61,117 nucleotides of DNA from Trueperaceae bacterium (GTDB lineage Bacteria > Deinococcota > Deinococci > Deinococcales > Trueperaceae): NCBI GenBank assembly GCA_020431825.1, contig JAGQHN010000016.1, positions 1-61,117 on the forward strand. Reading direction: 5' to 3'. Position 1 is the first letter of the stretch. The number at the start of each line of letters is the position of its first letter. The notes below the pieces were generated by a model, which made no database searches, was not told the DNA's origin, and saw only the letters and a program-made list of their open reading frames with translations. Shown piece after piece: positions 8,987 to 17,911 of the stretch. Made by a program: the position numbers and the translations under genes.

Positions 8987-9782
8987 CTCTTTTTAAACGC
9001 CGCAGTTCATAAGCGCGCTCGAGTGCAGGCTCGAGCCCAGCAATAAGCCTTTCCAACAGTTCTTTGGGTGAAGCTATGCGCGGTTTGCGAACGATCACCA
9101 GAAAATCATGTTTTTGCTTCCGCTCCCATCGGCCCACCGCCACAAGCCCATCATTTTGCCTGAGGCAGACAACCTTTGAACTTACTGGCAAGGTATTAAG
9201 CGCCCAGTTAGCAGCATGCCCTTCTTGGGCCATCCCTGCATTCATGGGGCTGGCATAGCGTGGCAGGCCAAACTTATTCTCATCAGTGACCGGGGAAATA
9301 ATCACTTCATCGGCATCTAAAAACTCTCGAAATCTGATTACCACTTTATTCAGGAGCGGCTCCGGATACAGTTCCTGACCCAGCTCATTTACCAGTGAAA
9401 AAACCTCATCAAGATGCCGTGTGTGCTGCTCGTGTGCCTCGAGCTCATCGATGCGCACCTCTGAATTGCGCAAAAACAGGGTTAGTGAACCCACCAGTAA
9501 AAATGAAAAGGCAGCAAGCAGACGATTTTCCAGGGTTATTAAATCATGGCTATTGGCCTCGAGGGAATTGACATAGCCAGCCGCTATATTGGCGATCAGG
9601 GCAAACAGCACAACTGAAACTGTTAACCTGCGCGACAGCGCAATAGCTGACAGCGCAATGGGAATATTAAACAAGATGGCGACCACGAGGCGTTGGGTCG
9701 ACATGAGATCAAGCACGAGACCAAGGATAAGTAAACCGTAGCTCACGGCAGCAATCAGAGTAGGATTAGAGAAACGTTCCAT
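8970..9782 (-). CDS. Membrane protein in the potassium-uptake operon, function unknown
   Basis: 270 residues. About four hydrophobic segments fill residues 8-115, then a charged, coiled-coil-like stretch (near 118-150), then a soluble C-terminal domain that resembles a GAF/PAS-type sensor only in general character. It begins three bases after the trkA-like stop, so it is almost certainly cotranscribed with the potassium genes. A regulatory or sensing role in K+ uptake is an inference from position. I do not recognise the family. Confidence 0.75.
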   Translation of the reverse strand: MERFSNPTLIAAVSYGLLILGLVLDLMSTQRLVVAILFNIPIALSAIALSRRLTVSVVLFALIANIAAGYVNSLEANSHDLITLENRLLAAFSFLLVGSLTLFLRNSEVRIDELEAHEQHTRHLDEVFSLVNELGQELYPEPLLNKVVIRFREFLDADEVIISPVTDENKFGLPRYASPMNAGMAQEGHAANWALNTLPVSSKVVCLRQNDGLVAVGRWERKQKHDFLVIVRKPRIASPKELLERLIAGLEPALERAYELRRLKREKAET

Positions 9783-9785
9783 AGC

Positions 9786-10439
9786 TTAGTCGGTTATAAA
9801 CATGCGGAATTTTTCGATGTTTTCGTTTGAACCAATCACCACGATGCGGTCACCCTGCAAAATCTGAAAATCTGCCCCAGGGCTTACCTCGAGCTTATTG
9901 CCCTGATTCACCGCGATAATCTGCACACCGAATTTATGCGGCAACTTCAGGTCTGCCAGTCGCCCGCTCAAACTATCACCAATTTCAATTTCGACCACGC
10001 TATGATGCGAGCCCAAATGAAAACTATCCATAATGCTAGGGGCAATCAGTTGCTGTGCCAGCCTCACCCCCATATCATGCTCCGGGCGAATCACTTCATC
10101 GGCACCGACACTTGCCAGAACCTTGGCGCTTAGCTGGCTATTGGCTTTACTGATAACATGCTTGGCACCCGCAGACTTTGCCAGTACAGTCGCCAGAATG
10201 CTCGCTTCAAGGCTCGAGCCAATGGCGATAACCACATGATCAAAATTGCCTACACCCAACTTTTTCAGGGCAACTTCATCGGTTGCATCCAAAATTGCAG
10301 CGTGGGTTACATGATTCATAATGCGCGCAACGGCTTCCTCATTCATATCGACAACCACGACATCATGACCTTTATCATAGAGTGTTTCCGCCACTGCCGA
10401 ACCAAACCTTCCGGCACCAACAATTAAAAACTCACGCAT
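9786..10439 (-). CDS. ktrA: Potassium uptake regulatory subunit (KtrA/TrkA, RCK domain)
   Basis: Cytoplasmic gating subunit of a Ktr/Trk potassium transporter, 217 residues. The N-terminal RCK fold opens with VGAGRFGSAVAETL (nucleotide-binding Gly-x-Gly-x-x-Gly, residues 7-12) and the acidic VVVDMNEEAV end of the second beta strand. The C-terminal part (about 135-217) is a TrkA-C/RCK_C domain. A perfect AGGAGG lies eight bases before the ATG. A small hairpin, GGGG with CCCC at 10453-10466, sits between ktrB and this ribosome binding site. Confidence 0.92.
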   Translation of the reverse strand: MREFLIVGAGRFGSAVAETLYDKGHDVVVVDMNEEAVARIMNHVTHAAILDATDEVALKKLGVGNFDHVVIAIGSSLEASILATVLAKSAGAKHVISKANSQLSAKVLASVGADEVIRPEHDMGVRLAQQLIAPSIMDSFHLGSHHSVVEIEIGDSLSGRLADLKLPHKFGVQIIAVNQGNKLEVSPGADFQILQGDRIVVIGSNENIEKFRMFITD

Positions 10440-10503
10440 TTTCTATCCTCCTGGGGAAAGAACCCCGGCACTACAGACCGCCTGCACTGGCTCATCGTCA
10501 ACG

Positions 10504-11916
10504 CTATCCAATAATGACTTCTTCGGCAGGATAGCGGATACTGTCACTCCTATCCTCAGACACCAGGGCCAGCGCAGCGGTAAGCAGACCAACTCGCCCG
10601 AGGTACATAAGGACAATAATAATGACCTTCCCCGACGCACTGAGTTCAGCGGTGATGCCAACCGATAAGCCCACGGTTGCAAATGCCGAAACAGCTTCAA
10701 AAAAGAGGTCGCGAAACGGCAAATTTGCATCTGTCAGGGTTAATAGGGTAAGCGCAGCACCGACCAGGATTGCTCCGGTTAAGGCAATCACCCCTGCACG
10801 CATAACCGTAGGCGTAGCCACGCGCCTACCAAAAAGTTTCAACTCACCTTGCCCCCGAATAATACTCCAGGCACTGCCTACTATGACAAAAACCGTAACG
10901 GTTTTTATACCGCCGCCCGTCGAACCTGGGTTGGCTCCTATAAACATGAGCAGTATAGAAACAAGCAAAGTTGGTAATTCCATACTGTTATAGTCAACGG
11001 TATTAAAGCCTGCGGTTCTTGGCGTAACCGCCTGAAATAAACTAGCTAATAATTTGGTTCCCAGTGATTTTTCGTGCAGGGTTGCCGGGTTATTCCATTC
11101 GACAATCAGAAAAAACATAAAGCCAAAGAGCAGTAAAACCAGACTCGAGAACACCACCAGCTTGGTATGCAAGCTTAACGGGGCACGCCTGGCTCTGCTA
11201 AACCTCGAGCTTAAATCTGCCACCACGAAAAAACCAAGCCCTCCCACCAGGATAAGGGCAATCACGGTAAAGTTAACCAGGGGATCAGCCACAAACTGCA
11301 TGAGACTATCCGAGTACAGGGCAAAGCCAGCATTGTTAAAGGCACTGATGCTATGAAAAATGGCGTAAAACATCCCTTCAAAGGGACCCTCGAGTTTGGC
11401 AAACCGCACATAGAGCAGTGCCGCGCCGCTTGCCTCTGCAATAAACACCGTCAGCAGTAAAGTGCGCAACAACCTGACAACTCCCCCTACCTGCAAGGCA
11501 TTAATCTGCATTTGTAAACGCATTCGTTCGCTAAAGCCCACTTTTCTGCCACTGGCTAACGCCAGAAAAACCCCCAGAGTCAAAATGCCCAGACCACCAA
11601 TTTGAAAAAAAATCATGATTGCCAGCTGTCCCCAGCGCGTGAAAGCAGTACCCGTATCAACTACGGCTAAACCTGTAACACACAGGGCACTTGTGGCAGT
11701 GAACAGGGCGTCGAGAAAGCTGAAAGGCGTACCCTTATGCATAAAAGGCAGCAGCAGAATCAGAGCCCCCAACATTATCGCAACAATAAAGGAAAGCGCT
11801 ATCAACTGGGAAGGCGAGAACTTGCGCCAGGACCAAGTCACGGCGCTATTGTATAGCCAATTTGGAAGCGTCGCCAAGCAGGTGACGACAAAAACCCAAA
11901 ATGTCAACCTCGCCAC
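10504..11916 (-). CDS. ktrB: Potassium channel-transporter subunit KtrB/TrkH
   Basis: Integral membrane K+ translocating subunit, 470 residues. The four selectivity-filter repeats are visible: SALCVTGL, SISAFNNAGF, GANPGSTGGGIKT and SAFATVGLSVG. The length and repeats fit KtrB rather than the longer TrkH. The start used is a GTG with only a weak ribosome binding site. The order ktrB, ktrA, unknown membrane protein forms one minus-strand operon, divergent from the aminotransferase gene with about 97 bases between. Confidence 0.92.
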   Translation of the reverse strand: MARLTFWVFVVTCLATLPNWLYNSAVTWSWRKFSPSQLIALSFIVAIMLGALILLLPFMHKGTPFSFLDALFTATSALCVTGLAVVDTGTAFTRWGQLAIMIFFQIGGLGILTLGVFLALASGRKVGFSERMRLQMQINALQVGGVVRLLRTLLLTVFIAEASGAALLYVRFAKLEGPFEGMFYAIFHSISAFNNAGFALYSDSLMQFVADPLVNFTVIALILVGGLGFFVVADLSSRFSRARRAPLSLHTKLVVFSSLVLLLFGFMFFLIVEWNNPATLHEKSLGTKLLASLFQAVTPRTAGFNTVDYNSMELPTLLVSILLMFIGANPGSTGGGIKTVTVFVIVGSAWSIIRGQGELKLFGRRVATPTVMRAGVIALTGAILVGAALTLLTLTDANLPFRDLFFEAVSAFATVGLSVGITAELSASGKVIIIVLMYLGRVGLLTAALALVSEDRSDSIRYPAEEVIIG

Positions 11917-12013
11917 ACTCGAGCTCAGACCTAGACGGCATAAGGCGCAAAGCTTAGAATAAACCCTGACAGAAGCGAAAAAAAACGCCCCTAGTACTGC
12001 AAAGGAGACAAGG

Positions 12014-13327
12014 ATGACTGTTACCAGTACCAGTAAGACAAAAGAACTTTTAGATCGTCAGAAAAAGGTTTTGCTCCCCCAGCAAAGTCGCATGCTGCTC
12101 TACGGCGACGACCCTCTGGCTATTGACCATGCAAAAGATCAGTGGGTCTGGGATATCGAAGGCAATAAGTATCTTGATTTCTTTGGTGGTATCTTGACGG
12201 TTTCAGTAGGACACTGTAACGAAGAAGTTGTCGAAGCGACCTACGAGCAAATGAAAACAACAGGTCACACCAGCACCCTATATCTCAACGAAATTACTAT
12301 CAAAGTTGCTGAGAAAATAGCTAACCTAAGCCCTGGACGCTTGCAGTACTGTTTCTTTACCAATTCTGGTACCGAGGCAGATGAAACCGCCATTATGGCA
12401 GCCAGGGAATACACGGGCAACAGTGACATCATCAGTCTGCGCCATGCTTACTCTGGTCGCAGCGTTTCCATGATGACGATGACCGCCCACAAACCCTGGC
12501 GACTTGGTGGAGTCACTGACCCGAACATCAAACAAGTAAAAAACCCTTATACCTACCGCAAACCTGACTACATGACTGAAGAGCAATTCTTAGATTTTCT
12601 CATTGAAGATCTCGAAGAAATGCTCGCCACCTGCACCAATGGCAAAATTGCTGCCTTTATGGCAGAGCCTATACAAGGCGTGGGTGGATTTGTGGTTGCA
12701 CCAAAAGACTACTTTAAACGTGTCGCACCCATCATAAAGGCAGCGGGTGGCATCATGATTATTGATGAAGTGCAAACGGGCTGGGGTCGTACTGGTAAAT
12801 ACTGCTGCGGCATTGAACACTGGGGCATTGAGCCTGAAATTCTAACTTTTGCCAAAGGCATTGCCAACGGTGCACCCGTAGGTTGTACCATCATGGTTCC
12901 TGAAGTTGCTGAAGCGATTACGGGTTCAACGCTCTCAACCTACGGCGGTAACCCCGTAAGCATGGCTCAGGCCTATGCCACCATTGCATATATAGAAAAG
13001 TATAAACTCTGGGAAAATGCTGAAAAGCAAGGCGCGCGCTTACGTGAACGCATGGAAAGCATGAAAGAGCGCTATGACTTTATTGGAGATGTTCGTGGCA
13101 TGGGGCTCATGCAAGCCTTTGAAATGGTGGTTCCTGACGGTAACAAGACACCAGATGCCACTCAGGCTAGCAAGCTGACCAATGCAGCCAGAAAACAGGG
13201 TCTACTGATTGGCAAGGGCGGCCTATACGGTAACGTTATCCGCATAGCGCCTCACCTTAATGTAAGCAGCGAAGATATAGAAGCTGGTTGTGACCTAATT
13301 GAAAAAGCATTGGCAGACATAGCTTAA
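12014..13327 (+). CDS. Class III PLP aminotransferase, beta-alanine/alanine-glyoxylate type
   Basis: PLP-dependent transaminase, 437 residues. Visible family motifs are TNSGTEADETAIMAAREYTG, IDEVQTGWGRTGK (Asp that contacts the PLP ring nitrogen) and TFAKGIANGAPVG with the PLP lysine near residue 280. It resembles AGXT2/beta-alanine-pyruvate aminotransferases. The end product of reductive uracil breakdown is beta-alanine, so a role with the 1-8.7 kb genes is plausible although a potassium operon lies between. AAAGGAG precedes the ATG. The gene contains no CTCGAG, unlike most neighbours. A HIP-built terminator follows. Confidence 0.87.
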   Translation: MTVTSTSKTKELLDRQKKVLLPQQSRMLLYGDDPLAIDHAKDQWVWDIEGNKYLDFFGGILTVSVGHCNEEVVEATYEQMKTTGHTSTLYLNEITIKVAEKIANLSPGRLQYCFFTNSGTEADETAIMAAREYTGNSDIISLRHAYSGRSVSMMTMTAHKPWRLGGVTDPNIKQVKNPYTYRKPDYMTEEQFLDFLIEDLEEMLATCTNGKIAAFMAEPIQGVGGFVVAPKDYFKRVAPIIKAAGGIMIIDEVQTGWGRTGKYCCGIEHWGIEPEILTFAKGIANGAPVGCTIMVPEVAEAITGSTLSTYGGNPVSMAQAYATIAYIEKYKLWENAEKQGARLRERMESMKERYDFIGDVRGMGLMQAFEMVVPDGNKTPDATQASKLTNAARKQGLLIGKGGLYGNVIRIAPHLNVSSEDIEAGCDLIEKALADIA

Positions 13328-13345
13328 AAACTCAAAAACCAAGTT

Positions 13346-13378
13346 AAAAAGCTCGAGCCAGCTCGAGCTTTTTTATTT
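13346..13378 (+). terminator. Rho-independent terminator built from two CTCGAG copies
   Basis: A perfect 12-base stem, AAAAAGCTCGAG at 13346-13357 and its complement at 13362-13373, encloses a four-base loop and ends in a run of T. Both arms contain CTCGAG. It follows the aminotransferase stop by 18 bases. Confidence 0.9.
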
Positions 13379-13446
13379 CCACTCTTAAAGTAGGTCTAAA
13401 TGTGTAAAACCGAATCAAGTATTGCCGTAATTCAAAGAAAGTGGGT

Positions 13447-14037
13447 TTAGAGTTTTGCCTGTATTCGCTCCTCGAGCCTTTGTTTAATGAGGGACCACTC
13501 TTCGGCGATAATCGAAAAAATCAGATTGTCTCTTATGTAGCCATCTTTATTTATCTGACTCGAGCGTAAAGTTCCTTCATACCTGGCTCCAAGTGCCTTA
13601 ATTGCCCTCAGAGAACGACCGTTACGGCTATCAGTATTCATTTGCACGCGAATTAAATTTAGCTCTTCAAAGGCATACTTGAGCATCAGGTATTTGCTTT
13701 CAACATTAAAGGCGCTACCAAAAAGACGCGTGTCAAACCAGGTATAGCCCAGTAAACAGTGGCGGTAATCCCAGTTGGCATCATAGAGTCGAGTTGTACC
13801 TGCCACTTGCTGCGTAGCTGTGTCAATCATGACCCAGGGGTAGGCACGTCCTTCATCCCTGGTGCGAAAGGCATAACCAAAGTAGGTCTTTTTCTGCTCT
13901 TCATCTATGGGCGTCGAGGTAAAGCGAAACTCGGCAGGACTCTGCTGGGCTATGTGCATAAGGGCATCAAAATGGTGTTCCAGCAGGGGCTCGAGCCTTA
14001 CAGATTGACCGATCAAAGAAACGGAATCGCGAAACAT
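13447..14037 (-). CDS. GNAT family N-acetyltransferase (RimJ/RimL-like)
   Basis: 196 residues with the RimJ/RimL layout: an N-terminal LEPL...HFDALMHIA helix, AGTTRLYDANWDYRHCLLGYTWFD in the central sheet, and the acetyl-CoA region around LKYAFEELNLIRVQMNTDSRN-RSLRAIKALGARYEG (about residues 125-160). Such enzymes acetylate protein N-termini or small amines; the substrate is unknown. The gene is isolated, between the aminotransferase terminator and the two-component operon. It has no ribosome binding site, but a TAAAAT box lies six bases before the ATG, pointing to a leaderless transcript. Confidence 0.85.
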   Translation of the reverse strand: MFRDSVSLIGQSVRLEPLLEHHFDALMHIAQQSPAEFRFTSTPIDEEQKKTYFGYAFRTRDEGRAYPWVMIDTATQQVAGTTRLYDANWDYRHCLLGYTWFDTRLFGSAFNVESKYLMLKYAFEELNLIRVQMNTDSRNGRSLRAIKALGARYEGTLRSSQINKDGYIRDNLIFSIIAEEWSLIKQRLEERIQAKL

Positions 14038-14049
14038 TAAGCTATTTTA
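14038..14049 (-). promoter_or_regulatory. -10 box six bases before a start codon (leaderless)
   Basis: On the minus strand TAAAAT (14044-14049) is followed by six bases and then the ATG of the acetyltransferase gene. No Shine-Dalgarno sequence is present. Confidence 0.5.
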
Positions 14050-14107
14050 AGAGGTAAAGGGTACAAATACCCAAATGGCTCACCCAGGCGGTAAACCAAA
14101 AAGTAAA

Positions 14108-14707
14108 TTACGGGCTTTCCTTGCGCCATGACCAGAGCATAAATAGTCCGGTACCGATTAAGATGAGCGGCAAAAGCCAGCCTGGCATATCGCCATGGGG
14201 ATCGTTGACCAGAACTGTCAGTACGATAAAAACAATGGCAGGAAAAATAGCCCAGCCTTTACTGCATCTGAGATAAAGCCAGGTGAACGTACCGGCAAAG
14301 CCCAAAAATAAGATCGGTGTGGCATCCCAGCGGGGAAACAGCGCACCAAAGGCCAGCAGCAGTGCCAAGCTAGCCAGAAGTCCTGCCGGAATCATGGCCC
14401 ACCACCGATTGCGATCATAAAGATAACTGAGACCAAAACCCAGGGAGGGAAAAGCCAGGGCAGCACAACCCGCAAAATGACCGCTGGTTGAAATACCAAA
14501 AATGCTAATTAGGGCAAAGCCTGCCAGACGCTGCCAGTAGAGGAGCTTGCTCACTGACCAGAACCAGAAAGCCCCTGCCAGGAATAGTAAGAGGATTAAC
14601 CAGATAAAGGAGGGAAGTGCTCCCAAAAGACCACTATTAAGCAGTAGAAATAAGGCTCCAACACCTACCAAGACATAAGCAATAGTTTGTTTATCACGAA
14701 GTTTCAT
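14108..14707 (-). CDS. Multi-spanning membrane protein, paralogue of the 17026 gene
   Basis: 199 residues, about eight short hydrophobic segments. It shares a clear pattern with the product of 17026-17727: an N-terminal KQT..Y..G..L...GAL segment, then a central R-WWA-IPAGLLA segment (NKRHWWAIIPAG in the other) and a C-terminal G-W..P segment. Its start overlaps the stop of the histidine kinase by four bases (ATGA), so it is the last gene of the two-component operon. A role as membrane sensor or accessory to the kinase is inferred from the flanking arrangement. I recognise no named family. Confidence 0.8.
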   Translation of the reverse strand: MKLRDKQTIAYVLVGVGALFLLLNSGLLGALPSFIWLILLLFLAGAFWFWSVSKLLYWQRLAGFALISIFGISTSGHFAGCAALAFPSLGFGLSYLYDRNRWWAMIPAGLLASLALLLAFGALFPRWDATPILFLGFAGTFTWLYLRCSKGWAIFPAIVFIVLTVLVNDPHGDMPGWLLPLILIGTGLFMLWSWRKESP

Positions 14708-16221
14708 GACTGGCTCCTGGGAACCACAACCTGTAGCCTGGTGCCCTCTCCTAACGCACTTGTCACTTTAAACTCGCCGCCTAAAGAGTTGGCCCTTTCC
14801 CGCATCGTTTTTAGACCAAGATGCCCAGTGTACTCGCGCCCGGTATCAAAGCCAATCCCATTATCGCGAATGCATAGCGAAACATTTTCAGGGTGTGACT
14901 CAAGACTAACCCAAACATGATCTGCTTTGGCATGTTTAACAATATTGTGTAGCGCCTCCTGAACAATGCGAAACAGCGCCTGCTTGGTTGCAAAACTTAG
15001 CTCAGGTTCCGTGTCAGCTTCAAACTCTGCCTTGAGTTTATGCCGAACCTCGAGGGCTTCCACCTGTTTTGCCAGGGCAGCGCTAAGCCCTTCCATTTCA
15101 AGTACTTCTGGCCTGAGTTCAAAAATAAGCGCGCGCATTTCAGCAAGACCCGCTTCAGCCAAATTTTGCACGTAGTCAAGCGCCTGTTCAGCCTGTTTTG
15201 GGTCGCGCTCGAGTTGTTTCTTGGCCGCGTGAGAACCCAAAACAATACTATAGAGCGCCTGAGAAACCGAGTCATGCAGTTCCCTGGCCAGATGCTGGCG
15301 CTCATCAAATGCTGCCTTTTCCTGAACATCGGTGTAGAGGCGCATATTTTCAATGGCGACACCTGCCTGATTGGCAAAAACCGAAATCAGCCGCACTTTT
15401 TCTTCGCTCAGTTGTCTGTTTACATCTAGCTCGAGCGCAAGTACTCCCACCGTCTTGTTATGAACAAAAATTGGCAGAAACATCTGCTGGACATCATCTT
15501 TGAGCACATGAATCATGGCTTTTTGCTCAACCGCGTCCATCAGCTTAGCCGAGATAAAAAAACTCAACTCATGACGACTAACTACCGTTTGAAACTTGGC
15601 ACCAATAAGTTCAAATAGCACTAAGGCATTGGCACCCGTGATTTCCTCGAGTTCATCAAAAATACTTTCAATGAGCGGGATATCTTCGGTGGTTAGCGCG
15701 ATGTTATTGGAGAGTTCAAGCAGGGCCATCAGCTCTCTGGTTCGTTCTTCAACGCGCTGCTCGAGCTGCGCTTCATTCCTTTTTAATGCTTCATTAGCGG
15801 CTAGCAGCTCTTTAGTTCGGGCATCAAGATTGGTTGACATCTGGTTAAAGGCCGTTGCCAGCATACCAAGTTCACTGTTTGAGGTAACTGGAAGGGTTAC
15901 ACCCAGATTTCCTCGGGCTATTTCCTGCGTGGCATCAACCAGACTGGTAATCGGCTCAGTGAGAAAGCTACGACTAAAGACGGTAGCGCCAACTAGTGTT
16001 AAGAGAAATACCGCCAGCAAATTCACTACCGTACGACTGATGATGTTCGGCAAATTGTTTTCTAAGCCCAACTGGTTTAACGCCACAGCGGCATCCTGCT
16101 GTAAAGCGCCAAAGCCTCGAGCTACCAAAATAGCTGTTGCCAGCGCTAAAACCAGCACGATTAGCAAGATCAGGAGCCCCAATCTTGTACTGAGACGGTT
16201 CCAAAAGGGAATGCTGTTCAT
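14704..16221 (-). CDS. LiaS/NarX-like sensor histidine kinase
   Basis: 505 residues. Two transmembrane segments (about 13-35 and 60-80) enclose only about 25 exported residues, which suggests sensing in or at the membrane. A HAMP domain (about 85-135), a coiled coil, a GAF-like domain (about 170-305), a HisKA_3 dimerisation helix with phospho-His in ARELHDSVSQALYSIVLG (near 320), and an HATPase_c domain with RDNGIGFD and GHLGLKTMRERA follow. It starts six bases after the response regulator and is translationally coupled to the downstream membrane protein. It is the cognate kinase of the 16228 regulator. Confidence 0.92.
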   Translation of the reverse strand: MNSIPFWNRLSTRLGLLILLIVLVLALATAILVARGFGALQQDAAVALNQLGLENNLPNIISRTVVNLLAVFLLTLVGATVFSRSFLTEPITSLVDATQEIARGNLGVTLPVTSNSELGMLATAFNQMSTNLDARTKELLAANEALKRNEAQLEQRVEERTRELMALLELSNNIALTTEDIPLIESIFDELEEITGANALVLFELIGAKFQTVVSRHELSFFISAKLMDAVEQKAMIHVLKDDVQQMFLPIFVHNKTVGVLALELDVNRQLSEEKVRLISVFANQAGVAIENMRLYTDVQEKAAFDERQHLARELHDSVSQALYSIVLGSHAAKKQLERDPKQAEQALDYVQNLAEAGLAEMRALIFELRPEVLEMEGLSAALAKQVEALEVRHKLKAEFEADTEPELSFATKQALFRIVQEALHNIVKHAKADHVWVSLESHPENVSLCIRDNGIGFDTGREYTGHLGLKTMRERANSLGGEFKVTSALGEGTRLQVVVPRSQS

Positions 16222-16227
16222 CTTAGC

Positions 16228-16869
16228 TCACTCGAGTCCAACCAGACCTTCTTTGAGAGCAAATAAGGCTGCCTGAGTACGGCTGGAAAGATTGAGTTTT
16301 GACAGGATGCTCGAGACATGCGTTTTTACGGTCACTTCAGAAACGTCCATATCTTTAGCAATTTCCTTGTTTGATAAGCCTTTGGCAACCAGCCTCAGGG
16401 TATCCGTTTCACGTTCGGTTAAAGATTCACGCATTTCTGGTGTACGGACTTCACGCACCAGTCGTTTTTGCGCCTTGGGATGCAAGCGAACCTCACCTCT
16501 TGCCGCCGCATAAATCGCCTCTATAAGCTCCTCAGGACCCGTTTCCTTTAGCAGATAGCCAGCGGCTCCGGCTTCAACGGCATCTATGACGAGCCTATCT
16601 TCTAAAACACTTGTAAGTGCAACAACTTCGAGATCTGGATAGGCTTTTTTAATTGTGCGAATAGCGGTCACGCCGTCCATAACAGGCATGAGCAAATCCA
16701 TCAGGATAACTTGTGGCTCTAATTTGGGAATGGCGTCAAGGGCTTCCTGCCCGTTCCCCGCTTCACCCACAATTTCAAAACCAGACTCTAAAGAAAGAAC
16801 CATTTTAAGACCTTGCCGCACCACAGTGTGGTCATCAACAAGTAATAAACGAATCGGCGTGTCACTCAT
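16228..16869 (-). CDS. NarL/LiaR-family response regulator
   Basis: 213 residues. Receiver domain 1-120 with the acidic pair Asp12-Asp13, phospho-acceptor Asp58 in VILMDLLMP and Lys in YLLKETG. A LuxR-type helix-turn-helix lies at about 147-205 (LTERETDTLRLVAKGLSNKEIA, then VSEVTVKTHVSSILSKL). First gene of the minus-strand operon, with GGAG seven bases before the ATG. It is divergent from 17026 across 156 bases that contain a dyad suited to a dimeric regulator of this class, so autoregulation and control of the divergent paralogue are likely. Confidence 0.93.
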   Translation of the reverse strand: MSDTPIRLLLVDDHTVVRQGLKMVLSLESGFEIVGEAGNGQEALDAIPKLEPQVILMDLLMPVMDGVTAIRTIKKAYPDLEVVALTSVLEDRLVIDAVEAGAAGYLLKETGPEELIEAIYAAARGEVRLHPKAQKRLVREVRTPEMRESLTERETDTLRLVAKGLSNKEIAKDMDVSEVTVKTHVSSILSKLNLSSRTQAALFALKEGLVGLE

Positions 16870-16970
16870 GCTTAACTCCGGCTGGGCGCAAACGCGCTCT
16901 ACAAGGATGACAAATCATACGTTATCTTACCTCAGCCAAAAGGTGGAGATGAGGAGCAAACTTTTTGCTG

Positions 16971-16994
16971 AGGCAAGTCAGGAGATACTTGCCT
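16971..16994. promoter_or_regulatory. Dyad in the divergent region, possible response-regulator site
   Basis: AGGCAAGT (16971-16978) and ACTTGCCT (16987-16994) are perfect inverted repeats with an eight-base spacer. They lie 32 bases before the start of 17026 and about 100 before the response regulator gene. NarL/LiaR-type proteins bind such dyads; the assignment is inferred. Confidence 0.45.
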
Positions 16995-17025
16995 AGACTA
17001 GATAAAACCAAGCAGGAGGCTCGTC

Positions 17026-17727
17026 ATGACTGACAAGCAAACATATAACATTGGCATAGTGCTTATTGCGCTAGGAGCACTGGTATTTCTGGGCAATTTT
17101 GGCCTGTTTAACGGCATGCCCGGCATCATTGGTGCGCTCTTTTTAGCGGCAGGTGGCATCTTATTTGGTCGGGTCTACCTGGCAAACCAGCGGCACATCT
17201 GGGCACTGCTTGTCGGCTTTGGCTTTTTTGGTGCGGCAGCCGCGGCGATCACTGGAGCGCTTGCAGGCGCTTACTTTTTAGCTGTTCTGGCCTCTGGTTT
17301 TGCGATTACCTATTTGCAAAACAAACGGCACTGGTGGGCCATTATTCCTGCGGGAGTGCTTGCTACGCTGGCGTTTATCGTCAGTATTGAAGTTCGGCTG
17401 CCCTTTTTGAAAGAGCTGGTTGGTGGCATCTTCTTTTTAGGGATAGCGGCAACTTTTGGCCTCCTTTATCTTCTTCCCGAAATGAGGAAACGCTGGGCTG
17501 TCTACCCCGCCCTTGGCGCCCTAATTCTTGCCTTTTTAAGCTCGAGCGTTACGGGTGGCTGGATTATGCCTGCCGTGCTCATCGCAGGTGGCATTTATCT
17601 GCTAAAAAATAAAGGCAGCATAAACCTGAACTTCACAAGAGAAGAGAAAAGCTTTGAGCGTGACGTTTCCTCAGATAAAGTGACTTCAGCTGAAGAAACC
17701 GAAGTAAGTCAGGCAACTGCATCATAA
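17026..17727 (+). CDS. Multi-spanning membrane protein, paralogue of the 14108 gene
   Basis: 233 residues, about eight hydrophobic segments ending near residue 195, then a charged cytoplasmic tail (about 200-233, KNKGSINLNFTREEKSF...). The membrane part matches the product of 14108-14707 in order and in several motifs. AGGAGG lies shortly before the ATG. It diverges from the two-component operon, so the two paralogues bracket the LiaRS-like pair. I infer that it is a target or partner of that system, by analogy to LiaI/LiaF-type arrangements; I cannot assign a family. Confidence 0.8.
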   Translation: MTDKQTYNIGIVLIALGALVFLGNFGLFNGMPGIIGALFLAAGGILFGRVYLANQRHIWALLVGFGFFGAAAAAITGALAGAYFLAVLASGFAITYLQNKRHWWAIIPAGVLATLAFIVSIEVRLPFLKELVGGIFFLGIAATFGLLYLLPEMRKRWAVYPALGALILAFLSSSVTGGWIMPAVLIAGGIYLLKNKGSINLNFTREEKSFERDVSSDKVTSAEETEVSQATAS

Positions 17728-17747
17728 AAATCATCAAAGAAACTGTA

Positions 17748-17774
17748 AGGCAGTGATACTTTTTATCACTGCCT
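17748..17774 (+). terminator. Hairpin after 17026-17727, weak T tract
   Basis: AGGCAGTGATA (17748-17758) and TATCACTGCCT (17764-17774) are perfect 11-base arms around a five-base loop. It lies 20 bases after the stop. No T run follows, so termination would be inefficient or factor-dependent. Confidence 0.5.
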
Positions 17775-17874
17775 ATTCCCATTGACAGAGGTTTCATTGC
17801 TATAAATCCATGGTTATTTGCTCTTCGTTTGCCGTAAACTTGAGTAGAGGCTCTTAATTTATTTTTACATCGCA

Positions 17875-17911
17875 TTGACCTATTAGGACTCGAGCGGTAA
17901 AGTGAGGCACG
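17875..17911 (+). promoter_or_regulatory. Promoter TTGACC-17-TAAAGT giving a leaderless start
   Basis: TTGACC at 17875-17880, an exact 17-base spacer containing one CTCGAG, and TAAAGT at 17898-17903. Seven bases later is GTG 17911, in frame with the GMP reductase/IMPDH-like gene. The promoter overlaps the upstream in-frame GTG at 17902, which argues for 17911 as the true start. Confidence 0.65.
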
